Below the pieces are notes generated by a model. It worked only from the letters and a program-made list of their open reading frames with translations, did no database searches and was not told the DNA's origin. Made by a program: the position numbers and the translations under genes. Below, one piece after another: positions 55,475 to 63,541 of a stretch of 64,000 bases of DNA (position 1 is its first letter; each line of letters starts with the position of its first letter). This stretch comes from Duganella margarita (GTDB lineage Bacteria; Pseudomonadota; Gammaproteobacteria; Burkholderiales; Burkholderiaceae_D), in contig NZ_WWCS01000004.1 in the NCBI RefSeq assembly GCF_009857535.1, forward strand, positions 186,001-250,000. The letters run 5' to 3'.

Positions 55475-56497
55475 TCATCGCTGAAGGCGATCAATGAACA
55501 ATCCCCAAAAGTACTCTGAAGCGCCCTGCTCGGACAGGCCCGAGTTTTGCTGCCCACCGTGAAACTGCATACCCATCGGTTTGAAGTACATGGACTGCGT
55601 ATCGGACTCGACGGATATGAACTCATTCGACGTGCTGGCAGATGCGTTCGCATCGTAAGAAAAGGATAGGGAGGGGGACCTACCGCCAAAGCCACCAACC
55701 CGAACTGAGCACTCGGCAACCGACTTACCTTCCCGGTAGGCTACAGCGGAAAAGCGTTGTGCATCCAGGCGTTGGAATCGCACTTGGATGCCCTGGTTCC
55801 TAGCTGCTAGCTCGTCCAGGGATGCATCGAAAAACTTTGCCATATAGTCGAACGAGTCGTGCAGGAACTTGTCGCGGTCATAGTCCGTGAACTCCTTCTT
55901 CAGTCGAAGATTGCTTGATCTCGGGCGCTCGTGGCCTGGCTGCACGCTACCGACACCGACACCGGCAAAGGCTGGCTGGGCCGGACTGGCAGCTGGTTGC
56001 GGCATGTCCCACCCCTGCGGCGCGCCGCCGCTCGCAGGCTGCGCTTCTGCACGCCCACGACCCAAGTCCTCGATAGCCTTACGAATCTGTCGCGCGACGT
56101 CGGTCCAAGCTTCCGCTTGGTTCGCCCACGTGGTGACAGCCTTGCCGTCTTTTGGAACGGCGAGCAGCTTGCCGAACGGCGCGGTATGCCAATCACATGG
56201 CTCAAGAATCACCGGAATAACACATGCGGTGCCGTCAGCATGTCGCTCAATGGCTCGCTTCATTTCGATGGAATAACAATACCGTGATGCGATAAAGTCT
56301 GCGCTCACGAGTAAGAGAATTACGTCAGCACTTTCCAAGTTTTCGTCAATGGCCGTATCCACATTAGAGCCAGCAACAATACCTCGGTCATGCCAAGTCG
56401 AAATCTGCCCTTGGTTCTTCAGTAGGGAAAGGTGTACTTCGAGGCGGTCTCGCAATGCCTCGTCGGCATGGCAGTAAGAGAAGAACAGTTTTGCCAT
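55475..56497 (-). CDS. TIR-domain protein with a C-terminal domain of unknown function
   Basis: 340 residues from ATG 56497. The N-terminal TIR domain (residues 1-140) starts AKLFFSYCHADEALRDRLEV and has the NADase-type pattern S65-x-x-F68-x-x-S71-x-x-C74-x-x-x-E78 (ADFIASRYCYSIEMKRA), with E78 the likely catalytic residue. A Pro/Ala/Gly-rich linker (about 145-205) leads to a C-terminal domain of about 130 residues (KKEFTDYDRDKFLHDSFDYM then ASEYFWGLFIDRLQR) not recognised. NAD cleavage or a cyclic nucleotide signal is inferred from the family, and the likely role is defence. It is not next to Thoeris, Argonaute or CBASS partners. Visibly lower G+C than the host. Confidence 0.85.
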   Translation of the reverse strand: MAKLFFSYCHADEALRDRLEVHLSLLKNQGQISTWHDRGIVAGSNVDTAIDENLESADVILLLVSADFIASRYCYSIEMKRAIERHADGTACVIPVILEPCDWHTAPFGKLLAVPKDGKAVTTWANQAEAWTDVARQIRKAIEDLGRGRAEAQPASGGAPQGWDMPQPAASPAQPAFAGVGVGSVQPGHERPRSSNLRLKKEFTDYDRDKFLHDSFDYMAKFFDASLDELAARNQGIQVRFQRLDAQRFSAVAYREGKSVAECSVRVGGFGGRSPSLSFSYDANASASTSNEFISVESDTQSMYFKPMGMQFHGGQQNSGLSEQGASEYFWGLFIDRLQR

Positions 56498-56699
56498 GGG
56501 GGAATTTCCCTTATCGAGTTGAGGTGTTGTCAATTATCGCAGGCAATTGTGCGGTTTGGGCAGCCACTACTCCGGCTGTGAAGTGTGTATCTCGTTAAAT
56601 TCTTACAGCTGCGTATTGGTCATGTTATGCGGCTCCTAGAGCAAGGTAGGCAGTGCACAAATAAGAGTATCGGGCCATATTATCAGTACGGCTATTGTT

Positions 56700-56716
56700 A
56701 TCCCTTTAGGTGCCAC
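56700..56716 (-). repeat. Right terminal inverted repeat of the cargo element
   Basis: Reverse complement GTGGCACCTAAAGGGAT, matching the left end over CTAAAGGGAT plus TG and CA positions outside it. The 56498-56699 stretch just inside it holds no gene; it is A/T-rich and presumably contains the TIR promoter. Confidence 0.6.
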
Positions 56717-56727
56717 ACACCCCGACC

Positions 56728-56919
56728 ACCAAACCGGCAGGCGTGCGCTGCGTGCAACTCACGGACGACAACCGGTGCCTGGTGTTCGGCCGCCCCGAAC
56801 GCCCCGCCTTCTGCGCCGGCCTGCAACCCGCCGCCGACATGTGCGGCGCCAGCCGCGAACACGCCATCCACTGGCTGGACGAACTGGAGCGCGCTACCGC
56901 GCCAGCGCTGGCGGATTAA
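56728..56919 (+). pseudogene. 3' part of the host YkgJ-type gene
   Basis: Encodes [20 protein letters not shown] and on to ELERATAPALAD, the C-terminal two thirds of the protein whose N-terminus is at 51807-51923. High G+C like the host. The frame can be read from a GTG at 56710, but the extra residues (VPHTPT) are not family-like. The stop overlaps the convergent acetyltransferase stop by 4 bases. Confidence 0.85.
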
Positions 56920-57446
56920 CCATCAACCGGCTGCGCCGGCGTGTCGAGGATCAGCTGGTAAAAGGCCAGGTCCAGCCAGTTGCCGAATTTGAAGCCGACT
57001 TGCGGCAGCGTGCCGACGTGCTTGAAGCCGAGGCCTTCGTGCAGCTTGATGCTGCCGGCGTTGGCGGCGTCGATGCCGCCCATCATGGCGTGCAGGTTGT
57101 TGGCGCGGGCGGCGGCGATCAATTCCTGCATCAACTGCTTGCCCAGCCCCTTGCCGCGGTGGTCTTTGTGGATGTACACCGAATGCTCCACCGTGTACTT
57201 GAACGCCGGAAAGGCGCGGAAGGTGCCATAGCTGCCGAAACCGGCCAGCACGCCGTGTTCATCCTCGATGCCGATCACCGGGAACCCGCCGTTGCGCTTG
57301 GTGTCGAACCAGGTGGTCATCACCGCCGGCGTGCGCGGCTTGTATTCGTACAGCGCGGTGGAGTTCAGGATGGCGTCGTTGAAGATGTCCAGGATGGCGT
57401 CTGCGTGCCGCTCGAAACTGCACTGCACGACGGTATGCTTGCTCAT
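56916..57446 (-). CDS. GNAT acetyltransferase (phosphinothricin acetyltransferase-like)
   Basis: 176 residues from ATG 57446 (MSKHTVVQCSFERHADAILD). The acetyl-CoA loop is VYIHKDHRGKGLGKQLMQEL (RGKGLG near residue 100), with FNDAILNSTALYEYKPRT and IDAANAGSIKLHEGLGFKHV typical of the PAT/YncA-like group. It may acetylate an amine xenobiotic or amino acid analogue. The frame is open to 57503, but a strong family start at 57446 and its length decide the choice. Confidence 0.9.
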   Translation of the reverse strand: MSKHTVVQCSFERHADAILDIFNDAILNSTALYEYKPRTPAVMTTWFDTKRNGGFPVIGIEDEHGVLAGFGSYGTFRAFPAFKYTVEHSVYIHKDHRGKGLGKQLMQELIAAARANNLHAMMGGIDAANAGSIKLHEGLGFKHVGTLPQVGFKFGNWLDLAFYQLILDTPAQPVDG

Positions 57447-57518
57447 GGAATAGCTCTCGGTGGTGGAAGGATGAATTTCCACTATACTGGAAATCCCATC
57501 CACTATACAAGAGAAACG

Positions 57519-57596
57519 TCACTGGCGCAGCGCCATTTGCGACAGCAGGCTGACCAGCTCGCGCTTGAAGCGCATCAGGAATTCAGGTTGTGTCAT
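57519..57596 (-). CDS. Possible 25-residue small protein
   Basis: Frame of 25 codons (MTQPEFLMRFKRELVSLLSQ, then MALRQ) preceded by a strong ribosome site (AGGAGATAGCC before ATG 57596). The peptide is a basic amphipathic helix. An in-frame ATG at 57644 would give 41 residues. It lies in the 273-base gap between the acetyltransferase and LysR genes, divergent from LysR, where a leader or regulated small gene would be expected. Confidence 0.4.
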   Translation of the reverse strand: MTQPEFLMRFKRELVSLLSQMALRQ

Positions 57597-57719
57597 GGCT
57601 ATCTCCTGCAAGAAAAACTTGTTCATGGAATTTTGTCTGCGCATGCGTTATATTCTGCGGTGGCTTTAGACCGTTATCAAACGAGTTATTCTCGTCACTC
57701 ACATAAGAAAAACTTAGCC

Positions 57720-58622
57720 ATGCCCAAACCACTGCGCTCCCTGTCCGGATTGCTTGATTTCGATTGCGCCGCGCGTTGGGGCAGCTTCAAGCTGGCCGCG
57801 CAGGAGCTGCACAAGACGCCGGCCGCCATCAGCCTGCAAGTCAAGCAGCTGGAGGAAACGCTGGGGTTCGAACTGTTCACGCGCCATCCGCGCCATATCG
57901 CGCTGACCGAAAAAGGCCAGGAGCTGGCCGCCACCGTGCGCCGCATGCTGGGCGAGTTGAATACCAAGGTGGCCGCGCTACAGGGCGGCGACGAGGAAAA
58001 GGTGCTGCGCATCTCGACCACCCACTCGCTGGCGATCAAATGGCTGGTGCCGCGCATCCCGCGCTTCACCATGCGCCATCCGGAGCTCGACATCCGCATC
58101 GATTCCAGCGACCTGCTGGCCGATATGAACGACGGCGGCACCGACATCGCGGTGCGCACCTACGACGCCATCCCCGGCGATCCCGACCTGCTGTTCCAGG
58201 ACGAGCTGGTGGCGGTCTATAGCCCGTCGCTGCTGGCGCCCGGCGAGACCGAGATCACGCTGGAGACGCTAAACCGCTATCCGCTGCTGCACGAGCAGAC
58301 CACCGACACCTGGATCAAGCTGCTGCGGCATAACAATGCCCTTAACGGCAATTACAACTTCTCGCGCAGCTACACCAATTTCGCGGTGATGGTACAGTCG
58401 GCGTTGGCCGGGCAAGGCGTGGCGCTGGTGTCGCACGCCATCGCCAACGAAGACCTGTGCAACGGTTCACTGAAGATGGTGCGCTGCGCGCATGCCGAAT
58501 ACAAGCGCGGCTACCGCATCATCGTCGGCCGCGGCAAGGACGGCATGGGCAAGATCACGCATTTTTGCGACTGGCTGCGCGAAGAAGTCGCCGTGATGCA
58601 GAAAGGGTTTTATCAATGTTAA
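57720..58622 (+). CDS. LysR-family transcriptional regulator (GcvA-like)
   Basis: 300 residues. MPKPLRSLSGLLDFDCAARW, then the helix-turn-helix GSFKLAAQELHKTPAAISLQ and VKQLEETLGFELFTRHPRHI, an N-terminus of the GcvA/AmpR branch. The effector domain includes WIKLLRHNN and SYTNFAVMVQSALAGQGVAL. Its last codons overlap the next gene by 7 bases, so the regulator and a periplasmic binding protein are made together. Targets may include itself or the divergent small gene. Confidence 0.93.
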   Translation: MPKPLRSLSGLLDFDCAARWGSFKLAAQELHKTPAAISLQVKQLEETLGFELFTRHPRHIALTEKGQELAATVRRMLGELNTKVAALQGGDEEKVLRISTTHSLAIKWLVPRIPRFTMRHPELDIRIDSSDLLADMNDGGTDIAVRTYDAIPGDPDLLFQDELVAVYSPSLLAPGETEITLETLNRYPLLHEQTTDTWIKLLRHNNALNGNYNFSRSYTNFAVMVQSALAGQGVALVSHAIANEDLCNGSLKMVRCAHAEYKRGYRIIVGRGKDGMGKITHFCDWLREEVAVMQKGFYQC

Positions 58623-59320
58623 CGCGACTGATATTGGTCACGCTGCTGGCGGCAGCGCCGCTGCACGCCGCCGAAAGACCACCGCTGCGCTATCTGCAAA
58701 AAGTCGATGGCATGCTGACGCCGAGCCAGCAGCAGACCACCGTGTTCCAGGACCGGCTGGGCGCCGCACTGGCGCATCAGCTGGGACGACAGGTGAAATA
58801 CATCGCGCTGCCGCGCCGGCGGCTGATGGCGGCGCTGGAAAACGGCGAGGGCGATATCCTGTGCAGCTATCTGCCCGAATGGCTGCAGGGTGAAGTCGAC
58901 TGGACGCGCGCCTTTATCCCGACCAGCGAAGTGGTGGTGTCGTCGCCGCACGTCAAGCCGCCGGCCATGGTGGCGGACCTGCGCGGGCTGCGTCTCGGCA
59001 CGGTGCTCGGCTACCAGTATCCGGAGCTGGAGAAAATCATCGGCAATGACTATATCCGCGACGATGCGCCGACCAGCGTGATGTCGATCCGCAAATGGCA
59101 GGCCGGCCGCGTCGACTACCTGGTCACGCAACGCACCGTGGTCAATCAGCAGATCGCCGAGGGCAAGCTGCCGCCCGGCTCTCACGTCCTCACTGTCCAC
59201 GAAGTGAAAGCCCGCTGCGCCGTCTCCCGCAAGGGCCAGATCACCGTCGATGAAGTCAACGCGGCGATCAATGCCATGGAGAAGAGCGGCGAACTGGCCG
59301 GCATCCTGAAGCTGCGCTAG
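58616..59320 (+). CDS. Periplasmic substrate-binding protein, SBP family 3-like
   Basis: 234 residues. Signal peptide (MLTRLILVTLLAAAPLHA) and a two-lobed binding fold with KYIALPRRRLMAALENGEGD, RAFIPTSEVVVSSP and LRGLRLGTVLGYQYPELEKI. No ABC permease or ATPase gene is adjacent, so it may be a stand-alone sensor or a transporter component encoded elsewhere. ATG 58616 overlaps the LysR stop. It overlaps the convergent GH3 stop by 4 bases. Confidence 0.85.
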   Translation: MLTRLILVTLLAAAPLHAAERPPLRYLQKVDGMLTPSQQQTTVFQDRLGAALAHQLGRQVKYIALPRRRLMAALENGEGDILCSYLPEWLQGEVDWTRAFIPTSEVVVSSPHVKPPAMVADLRGLRLGTVLGYQYPELEKIIGNDYIRDDAPTSVMSIRKWQAGRVDYLVTQRTVVNQQIAEGKLPPGSHVLTVHEVKARCAVSRKGQITVDEVNAAINAMEKSGELAGILKLR

Positions 59321-61533
59321 CGCAGGGTCAGCGTGCTTTCGAGGCGGATGTCGTCCGAAGCACTACCCACCATCAGCTTGAAGTCGCCCGCCTCCGCGCC
59401 CCATGCCAGCTGGTTGTTGAAGAAGGACAGCGTGTCACGGTTGATGGTGAAGCTGATGCGGCGCGTCTCGCCCGGTTTCAGGTGCACTTTCTGGAAGCCC
59501 TTCAATTCCTTCAGCGGCCGCACCACCGACGACACCATATCGCGCAGGTAGAGCTGCACAATCTCCGTGCCTTCCACCTTGCCGCTGTTGGCCAGGTCGA
59601 ACGACAGCGTCACCTTGTCCTTGCCGCCCATGGCCGGGCTGCTCAACGTAATGCCGGAGTATTTGAAGTCGGTGTAGCTCAGGCCATGGCCGAACGCATA
59701 GCGCGGCGTGTTGACGGAATCGATGTAGGCCGATTTGTAGACCACGTTCTTTTCATCGGTGACCGGACGCCCCGTGCTGTACTGCGCATACGACAGCGGA
59801 ATCTGCCCCACGCTGCGCGGGAAGGTGATCGGCAGTTTGGCGGATGGATTGTAGTCGCCGAACAGCACATTGGCCACCGCGTTGCCGCCTTCGCTGCCGG
59901 GGAACCAGGCGTAGACGATGGCGTCGGCCTTGTCGGCGATGGTGTTGAACACCAGCGGACGGCCCGCCAGCATCACCACCACCACCGGCTTGCCGGTGGC
60001 CTTCAACGCGTTGAACAGCGCTTCCTGCTGGCCGGGCAGCGAGATGTCGGTACGCGACTTGGCTTCTCCGCTCATATCCCAGGTTTCACCGACCGCCAGC
60101 ACGATGACGTCCGATTGCGACGCGGTGGCGACAGCGGCGGCAAAGCCTTCGGCCGATGCGCAACCGGGTGCGCAAGCTTGTGCATAGCTGATCTCCGCCT
60201 TGCCGGCGTGGCCGCGCATGCCTTCCAGGATGCTGACTACCTTGGCGCGTTCGCCCTGCACCACCCAGCCGCCTTCCAGATCGCGCTGCGCGTCGGCCAG
60301 CGGGCCAATCACCGCAATGCGTTTGGCATCACGCGACAGCGGCAGCAGCTTGCCGTCGTTCTTCAGCAGCACGATGGACTTCTGCGCCACATCCAGCGCG
60401 GCGGCGCGGTGCGAAGCATCTCCCAGCACGGCCTTCTCGCGCGCAGCGTCGGAGTAGCGGTATGGATCGTCGAACAGGCCAAGTTCAAATTTCTTGACCA
60501 GCACGCGGCGCACGGCATCGTCCAGCGTCGCCATCTTCACCTTGCCGGCTTTGACGGCGGCTTCCAGATGCTGGCTGTAGGCGTAGCCTTCCATGTCCAT
60601 ATCACTGCCGGCATTGATGGCCTTGACGGCGGCGTCGGACAAATCGGCCGCATACCCGTGCGGCACCATCTCGCGCACCGAACCCCAGTCACTGACCACG
60701 AAGCCCTTGTACTTCCAGGCGCCCTTCAGGATATCGCGCTGAAGCATGCTGTTGCCGGTGGCCGGCACGCCGTTCAGCGTATTGAAGGAGTTCATGAAGG
60801 TCGCCGCGCCGGCATCGGCGGCAGCCTTGAACGGCGGCAGATACACTTCATACAGCTGCTGCGGACTCATATCGACCGCGTTGTAGTCGCGGCCCGCAAT
60901 CGCCGCGCCATAGGCGGCAAAGTGCTTGGCGGTGGCCATGACGGAATCGGTGGCGCCCAGCTTCTTGCCCTGGAAGCCATGCACGCGCGCGGCGGCGATC
61001 TGCGAACCAAGATAGGTGTCTTCGCCGGCGCCTTCCATCACACGGCCCCAGCGCGGGTCGCGGGCGATATCCACCATCGGCGCGAAGGTCCAGTGGATGC
61101 CGGCGGCGGCGGCTTCCCTGGCGGCGATGTGGGCGGACAGCTCGATCGCATCCAGATCCCACGAAGCCGCTTCGCCCAGCGGCACCGGGAACACGGTCTT
61201 GTAGCCGTGGATGACGTCAAGGCTGAACAGCAGCGGGATCTTCAGCCGGGATTGCAGCGCCAGCGCCTGGATCTCGCGCGTGTCGGCCACACCGATCACA
61301 TTCAGCATCGAGCCGACCTTGCCGGCGCGGATATCGGCCAGCTTGGCAGCGTATTCGCTGCTGGCGGGGCCGGTGAACTGGCGGCCGGACAGTTGATGCA
61401 GCTGCCCGACCTTCTCGGCCACCGTCATCTGCTTCATCAGGTCCGCGACCTTGCGGTCGATTTGCGCATCTTGCGCATGGGCGGAAAAAGCCAAAGCCGC
61501 GCTGATGGCGGCAGCAATGTATTTTGTCTTCAT
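59317..61533 (-). CDS. bglX: Secreted GH3 beta-glucosidase
   Basis: 738 residues. Signal peptide (MKTKYIAAAISAALAFSAHA) then the GH3 barrel (IPLLFSLDVIHGYKTVFPVP, WTFAPMVDIARDPRWGRVME), the nucleophile D282 in GFVVSDWGSV, the alpha/beta sandwich with acid/base region, and a C-terminal fibronectin III-like domain (PGETRRISFTINRD). It is a periplasmic beta-glucosidase or beta-xylosidase of the BglX type, cleaving beta-linked oligosaccharides. Its ATG overlaps the GH2 stop (ATGA), so the two are coupled. The frame is open upstream to 61770 but lies inside the GH2 gene. Confidence 0.93.
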   Translation of the reverse strand: MKTKYIAAAISAALAFSAHAQDAQIDRKVADLMKQMTVAEKVGQLHQLSGRQFTGPASSEYAAKLADIRAGKVGSMLNVIGVADTREIQALALQSRLKIPLLFSLDVIHGYKTVFPVPLGEAASWDLDAIELSAHIAAREAAAAGIHWTFAPMVDIARDPRWGRVMEGAGEDTYLGSQIAAARVHGFQGKKLGATDSVMATAKHFAAYGAAIAGRDYNAVDMSPQQLYEVYLPPFKAAADAGAATFMNSFNTLNGVPATGNSMLQRDILKGAWKYKGFVVSDWGSVREMVPHGYAADLSDAAVKAINAGSDMDMEGYAYSQHLEAAVKAGKVKMATLDDAVRRVLVKKFELGLFDDPYRYSDAAREKAVLGDASHRAAALDVAQKSIVLLKNDGKLLPLSRDAKRIAVIGPLADAQRDLEGGWVVQGERAKVVSILEGMRGHAGKAEISYAQACAPGCASAEGFAAAVATASQSDVIVLAVGETWDMSGEAKSRTDISLPGQQEALFNALKATGKPVVVVMLAGRPLVFNTIADKADAIVYAWFPGSEGGNAVANVLFGDYNPSAKLPITFPRSVGQIPLSYAQYSTGRPVTDEKNVVYKSAYIDSVNTPRYAFGHGLSYTDFKYSGITLSSPAMGGKDKVTLSFDLANSGKVEGTEIVQLYLRDMVSSVVRPLKELKGFQKVHLKPGETRRISFTINRDTLSFFNNQLAWGAEAGDFKLMVGSASDDIRLESTLTLR

Positions 61534-63428
61534 TTGTATTGTTGTTGCTTCTGGTCGTAGTAGGACTTCAGCGTGTAGAAGGCTTGCTTCTTCTTGCCGG
61601 TCTCGGAGATCAGGCCCTTGCGGTTCCAGTAGTCCTGATAGTAAGGATGCGGACGACGCGGCGAACGGAAGTCCGCCAGCACCCATGGCGTCATGCCGCG
61701 CAGGCCGGGAATCGCATCCAGCAGCTTGAAGGTGTTCTTGTACAACTGGTCCTGATATTCCTCGCTCCACTTGGTATCGCTGTCGGCGTGGTAGCCGCCC
61801 AGCGCATCGGCGCCAAACTCGGTCACAATCACCGGCTTGTTGTAATTAACCTTGAAGGAGAACTTCAACATCTCCTTGTTGTTGGACCAGTACCAGCCGG
61901 CGTACTGGTTAAAGCTGGCCAGGTCAATCTTCTCTGCCAGCGGATCTTCCACCGTCACCACGTCGCCGCTGCGATGCACTTCCAGCGCCGCGCCAACCAG
62001 ACGGGTACGGTCCAGGGTCCGCACGGTATCGGCCAGCTTGCTCATGAATTGCGTGCGCACCGGGCTCACAGGCGTCTCGTTACCGATCGACCAGATAATG
62101 ACGCTGGCGCGATTCTTGTCGCGCACCACCAGGTCGGTCAGCTGCTGCTGCGCGTTGGCGTAGACTTCCGGCTTCTCCCACGAGATGGTCCAGTACACCG
62201 GCACCTCGGCCCACACCAGGATGCCCATTTCGTCGGCCAGCTTGATCATCTCTTCGCTGTGCGGATAGTGCGCCAGACGGACGTAGTTGCAGTTCATGTC
62301 CTTGGCCCATTGCAGCATCATGCGCATATCGCCTTCGCCGCGCAGGCGGCCGGGGATCAGCGGGTTCTCGTCATGCAGCGAAATCCCGCGCAGGAAGATG
62401 GATTTCCCGTTCAGCAGAATATCGTGGCCGCGCGTTTCGATGGTGCGCAGGCCGATGCGGTCGTTCAGCGCATCGGTGGCGCCGGCGATGGTTACCGTGT
62501 ACAGCTTCGGATCTTCCGGCGACCAGTAGCGCACCTTGTTCTTCGGCAGGGCGATGCTGACTGCGGCGCGGCCATTGGCGTCGGTGCGCACCACGGTCTT
62601 GAGTCCTAGTTCCGCAATGGAGATGGTGACGTCCTGCGCGCGCTGTACGCCGGCCAGCTGCACATGGCCTTCGATGCGGCCCATGTCGCCCTTGGCCAGC
62701 TGGATCTGATAGTCCTCGATGTAGGTGTCCGGCGTTTCGGCCAGGATCACGTCGCGCGTGATGCCGCCGTAGTTCCACCAATCAGTATTCACGGTCGGGA
62801 TATCGTCCTGATGGCGCGTGTTGTCGGCCTTGACGACGAGGTTGTTCTCGCCGTTCAGCAAACGGCCCGTCACCTCGAACTGGAACGGCGTGAAGCCGCC
62901 CTTGTGGCTACCGATCTTTTTGCCGTTCAGGTAGACGTGCGCTTCGTAATTGACGGCGCCGAAGTAGAGGAAGTAGCGCTTGCCGACCTTCGGCGCGGCG
63001 ACGAACTTCTGCCGCATCCACAGCGTGCCTTCGTAGAATTCCAGCTTGGCGTTCTGCGAATTCCAGTCGCCCGGCACCGCCAGCGTCGGCGAGCTGTCGA
63101 AGTTGTATTCGACCGCGTCATCCTTGTCCTTCGGCTTGCGGTCATCGTAGAAGCCACCGGCGCCGCTTGGCGACTGGTCGAACGGCTGGCGGCGATAGTT
63201 GTAGTAACCCGTTTCGTACGGATCGATGATGTAGCTCCAGCGGCCGTCCAGCAGCACATGCTGGCGGCCGTAGATGTTTTGCAGCGTGGGCGGCTGCCTG
63301 GCCAGTTCGGCGCGCGCGCCATTGCCCTTGTTGGCCTGCGCCTGTCCCGGCGCCTGATCGTCCTGCGCGCTTGCCGTCAGCGTTACGGCAAGGCAGCTTG
63401 ATAACAGCAGCTTCCACACTTTATGCAT
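61530..63428 (-). CDS. Secreted GH2 glycosidase (beta-galactosidase/glucuronidase-like)
   Basis: 632 residues. Signal peptide (MHKVWKLLLSSCLAVTLTASA), an N-terminal sugar-binding jelly roll with a Tyr/Asn-rich preface (IDPYETGYYNYRRQPFDQSP), an Ig-like domain, and the barrel. The acid/base is E451 in IIWSIGNETP and the nucleophile E537 in VIVTEFGADA. Shorter than LacZ and close to beta-glucuronidase or small GH2 beta-galactosidases. Cotranscribed with GH3 (ATGA overlap). A REP-like repeat and a partial gene lie upstream. Confidence 0.92.
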   Translation of the reverse strand: MHKVWKLLLSSCLAVTLTASAQDDQAPGQAQANKGNGARAELARQPPTLQNIYGRQHVLLDGRWSYIIDPYETGYYNYRRQPFDQSPSGAGGFYDDRKPKDKDDAVEYNFDSSPTLAVPGDWNSQNAKLEFYEGTLWMRQKFVAAPKVGKRYFLYFGAVNYEAHVYLNGKKIGSHKGGFTPFQFEVTGRLLNGENNLVVKADNTRHQDDIPTVNTDWWNYGGITRDVILAETPDTYIEDYQIQLAKGDMGRIEGHVQLAGVQRAQDVTISIAELGLKTVVRTDANGRAAVSIALPKNKVRYWSPEDPKLYTVTIAGATDALNDRIGLRTIETRGHDILLNGKSIFLRGISLHDENPLIPGRLRGEGDMRMMLQWAKDMNCNYVRLAHYPHSEEMIKLADEMGILVWAEVPVYWTISWEKPEVYANAQQQLTDLVVRDKNRASVIIWSIGNETPVSPVRTQFMSKLADTVRTLDRTRLVGAALEVHRSGDVVTVEDPLAEKIDLASFNQYAGWYWSNNKEMLKFSFKVNYNKPVIVTEFGADALGGYHADSDTKWSEEYQDQLYKNTFKLLDAIPGLRGMTPWVLADFRSPRRPHPYYQDYWNRKGLISETGKKKQAFYTLKSYYDQKQQQYK

Positions 63429-63468
63429 TCATGTCTCCTGAAGTTTTTTTATCGCTGGCATGCCACAC

Positions 63469-63540
63469 CGTCACTCCCGCGCAGGCGGGAGTCCATAGAG
63501 CGCCAGCTCCGCATGGGTTCCCGCTTTCGCGGGAACGACG
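63469..63540. repeat. REP-like dispersed palindrome, copy 4
   Basis: CGTCACTCCCGCGCAGGCGG on the left and CGCTTTCGCGGGAACGACG on the right, the same design as the other three copies. It ends directly at the stop codon of the partial gene at 63542. Confidence 0.82.
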
Positions 63541-63541
63541 G

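Larger units (their letters stand above)
51913..56716. mobile_element. Cargo element of about 4.8 kb inserted in the ykgJ gene
   Basis: The host ykgJ gene is continuous if 51807-51911 is joined to about 56734-56919. Between lie six reading frames of visibly lower G+C (one counted 60-base line, 53701-53760, is 47% G+C, versus 65% for 50281-50340 in the host). The ends carry imperfect inverted repeats sharing CTAAAGGGAT. AAGCCGG at 51906-51912 and AAACCGG at 56731-56737 may be remnants of a target duplication. The insert has a full diverged ykgJ copy at the left end, then a nuclease/beta-protein pair, a repeat protein and a TIR protein. No integrase, transposase or tRNA is present. The exact ends are uncertain by 10-20 bases. 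Confidence 0.75.

Noticed and set aside
51913..56716. Classical integrative element or prophage remnant with integrase
   Set aside because: No integrase, recombinase, transposase, tRNA site or phage structural gene was found in either strand of the insert.
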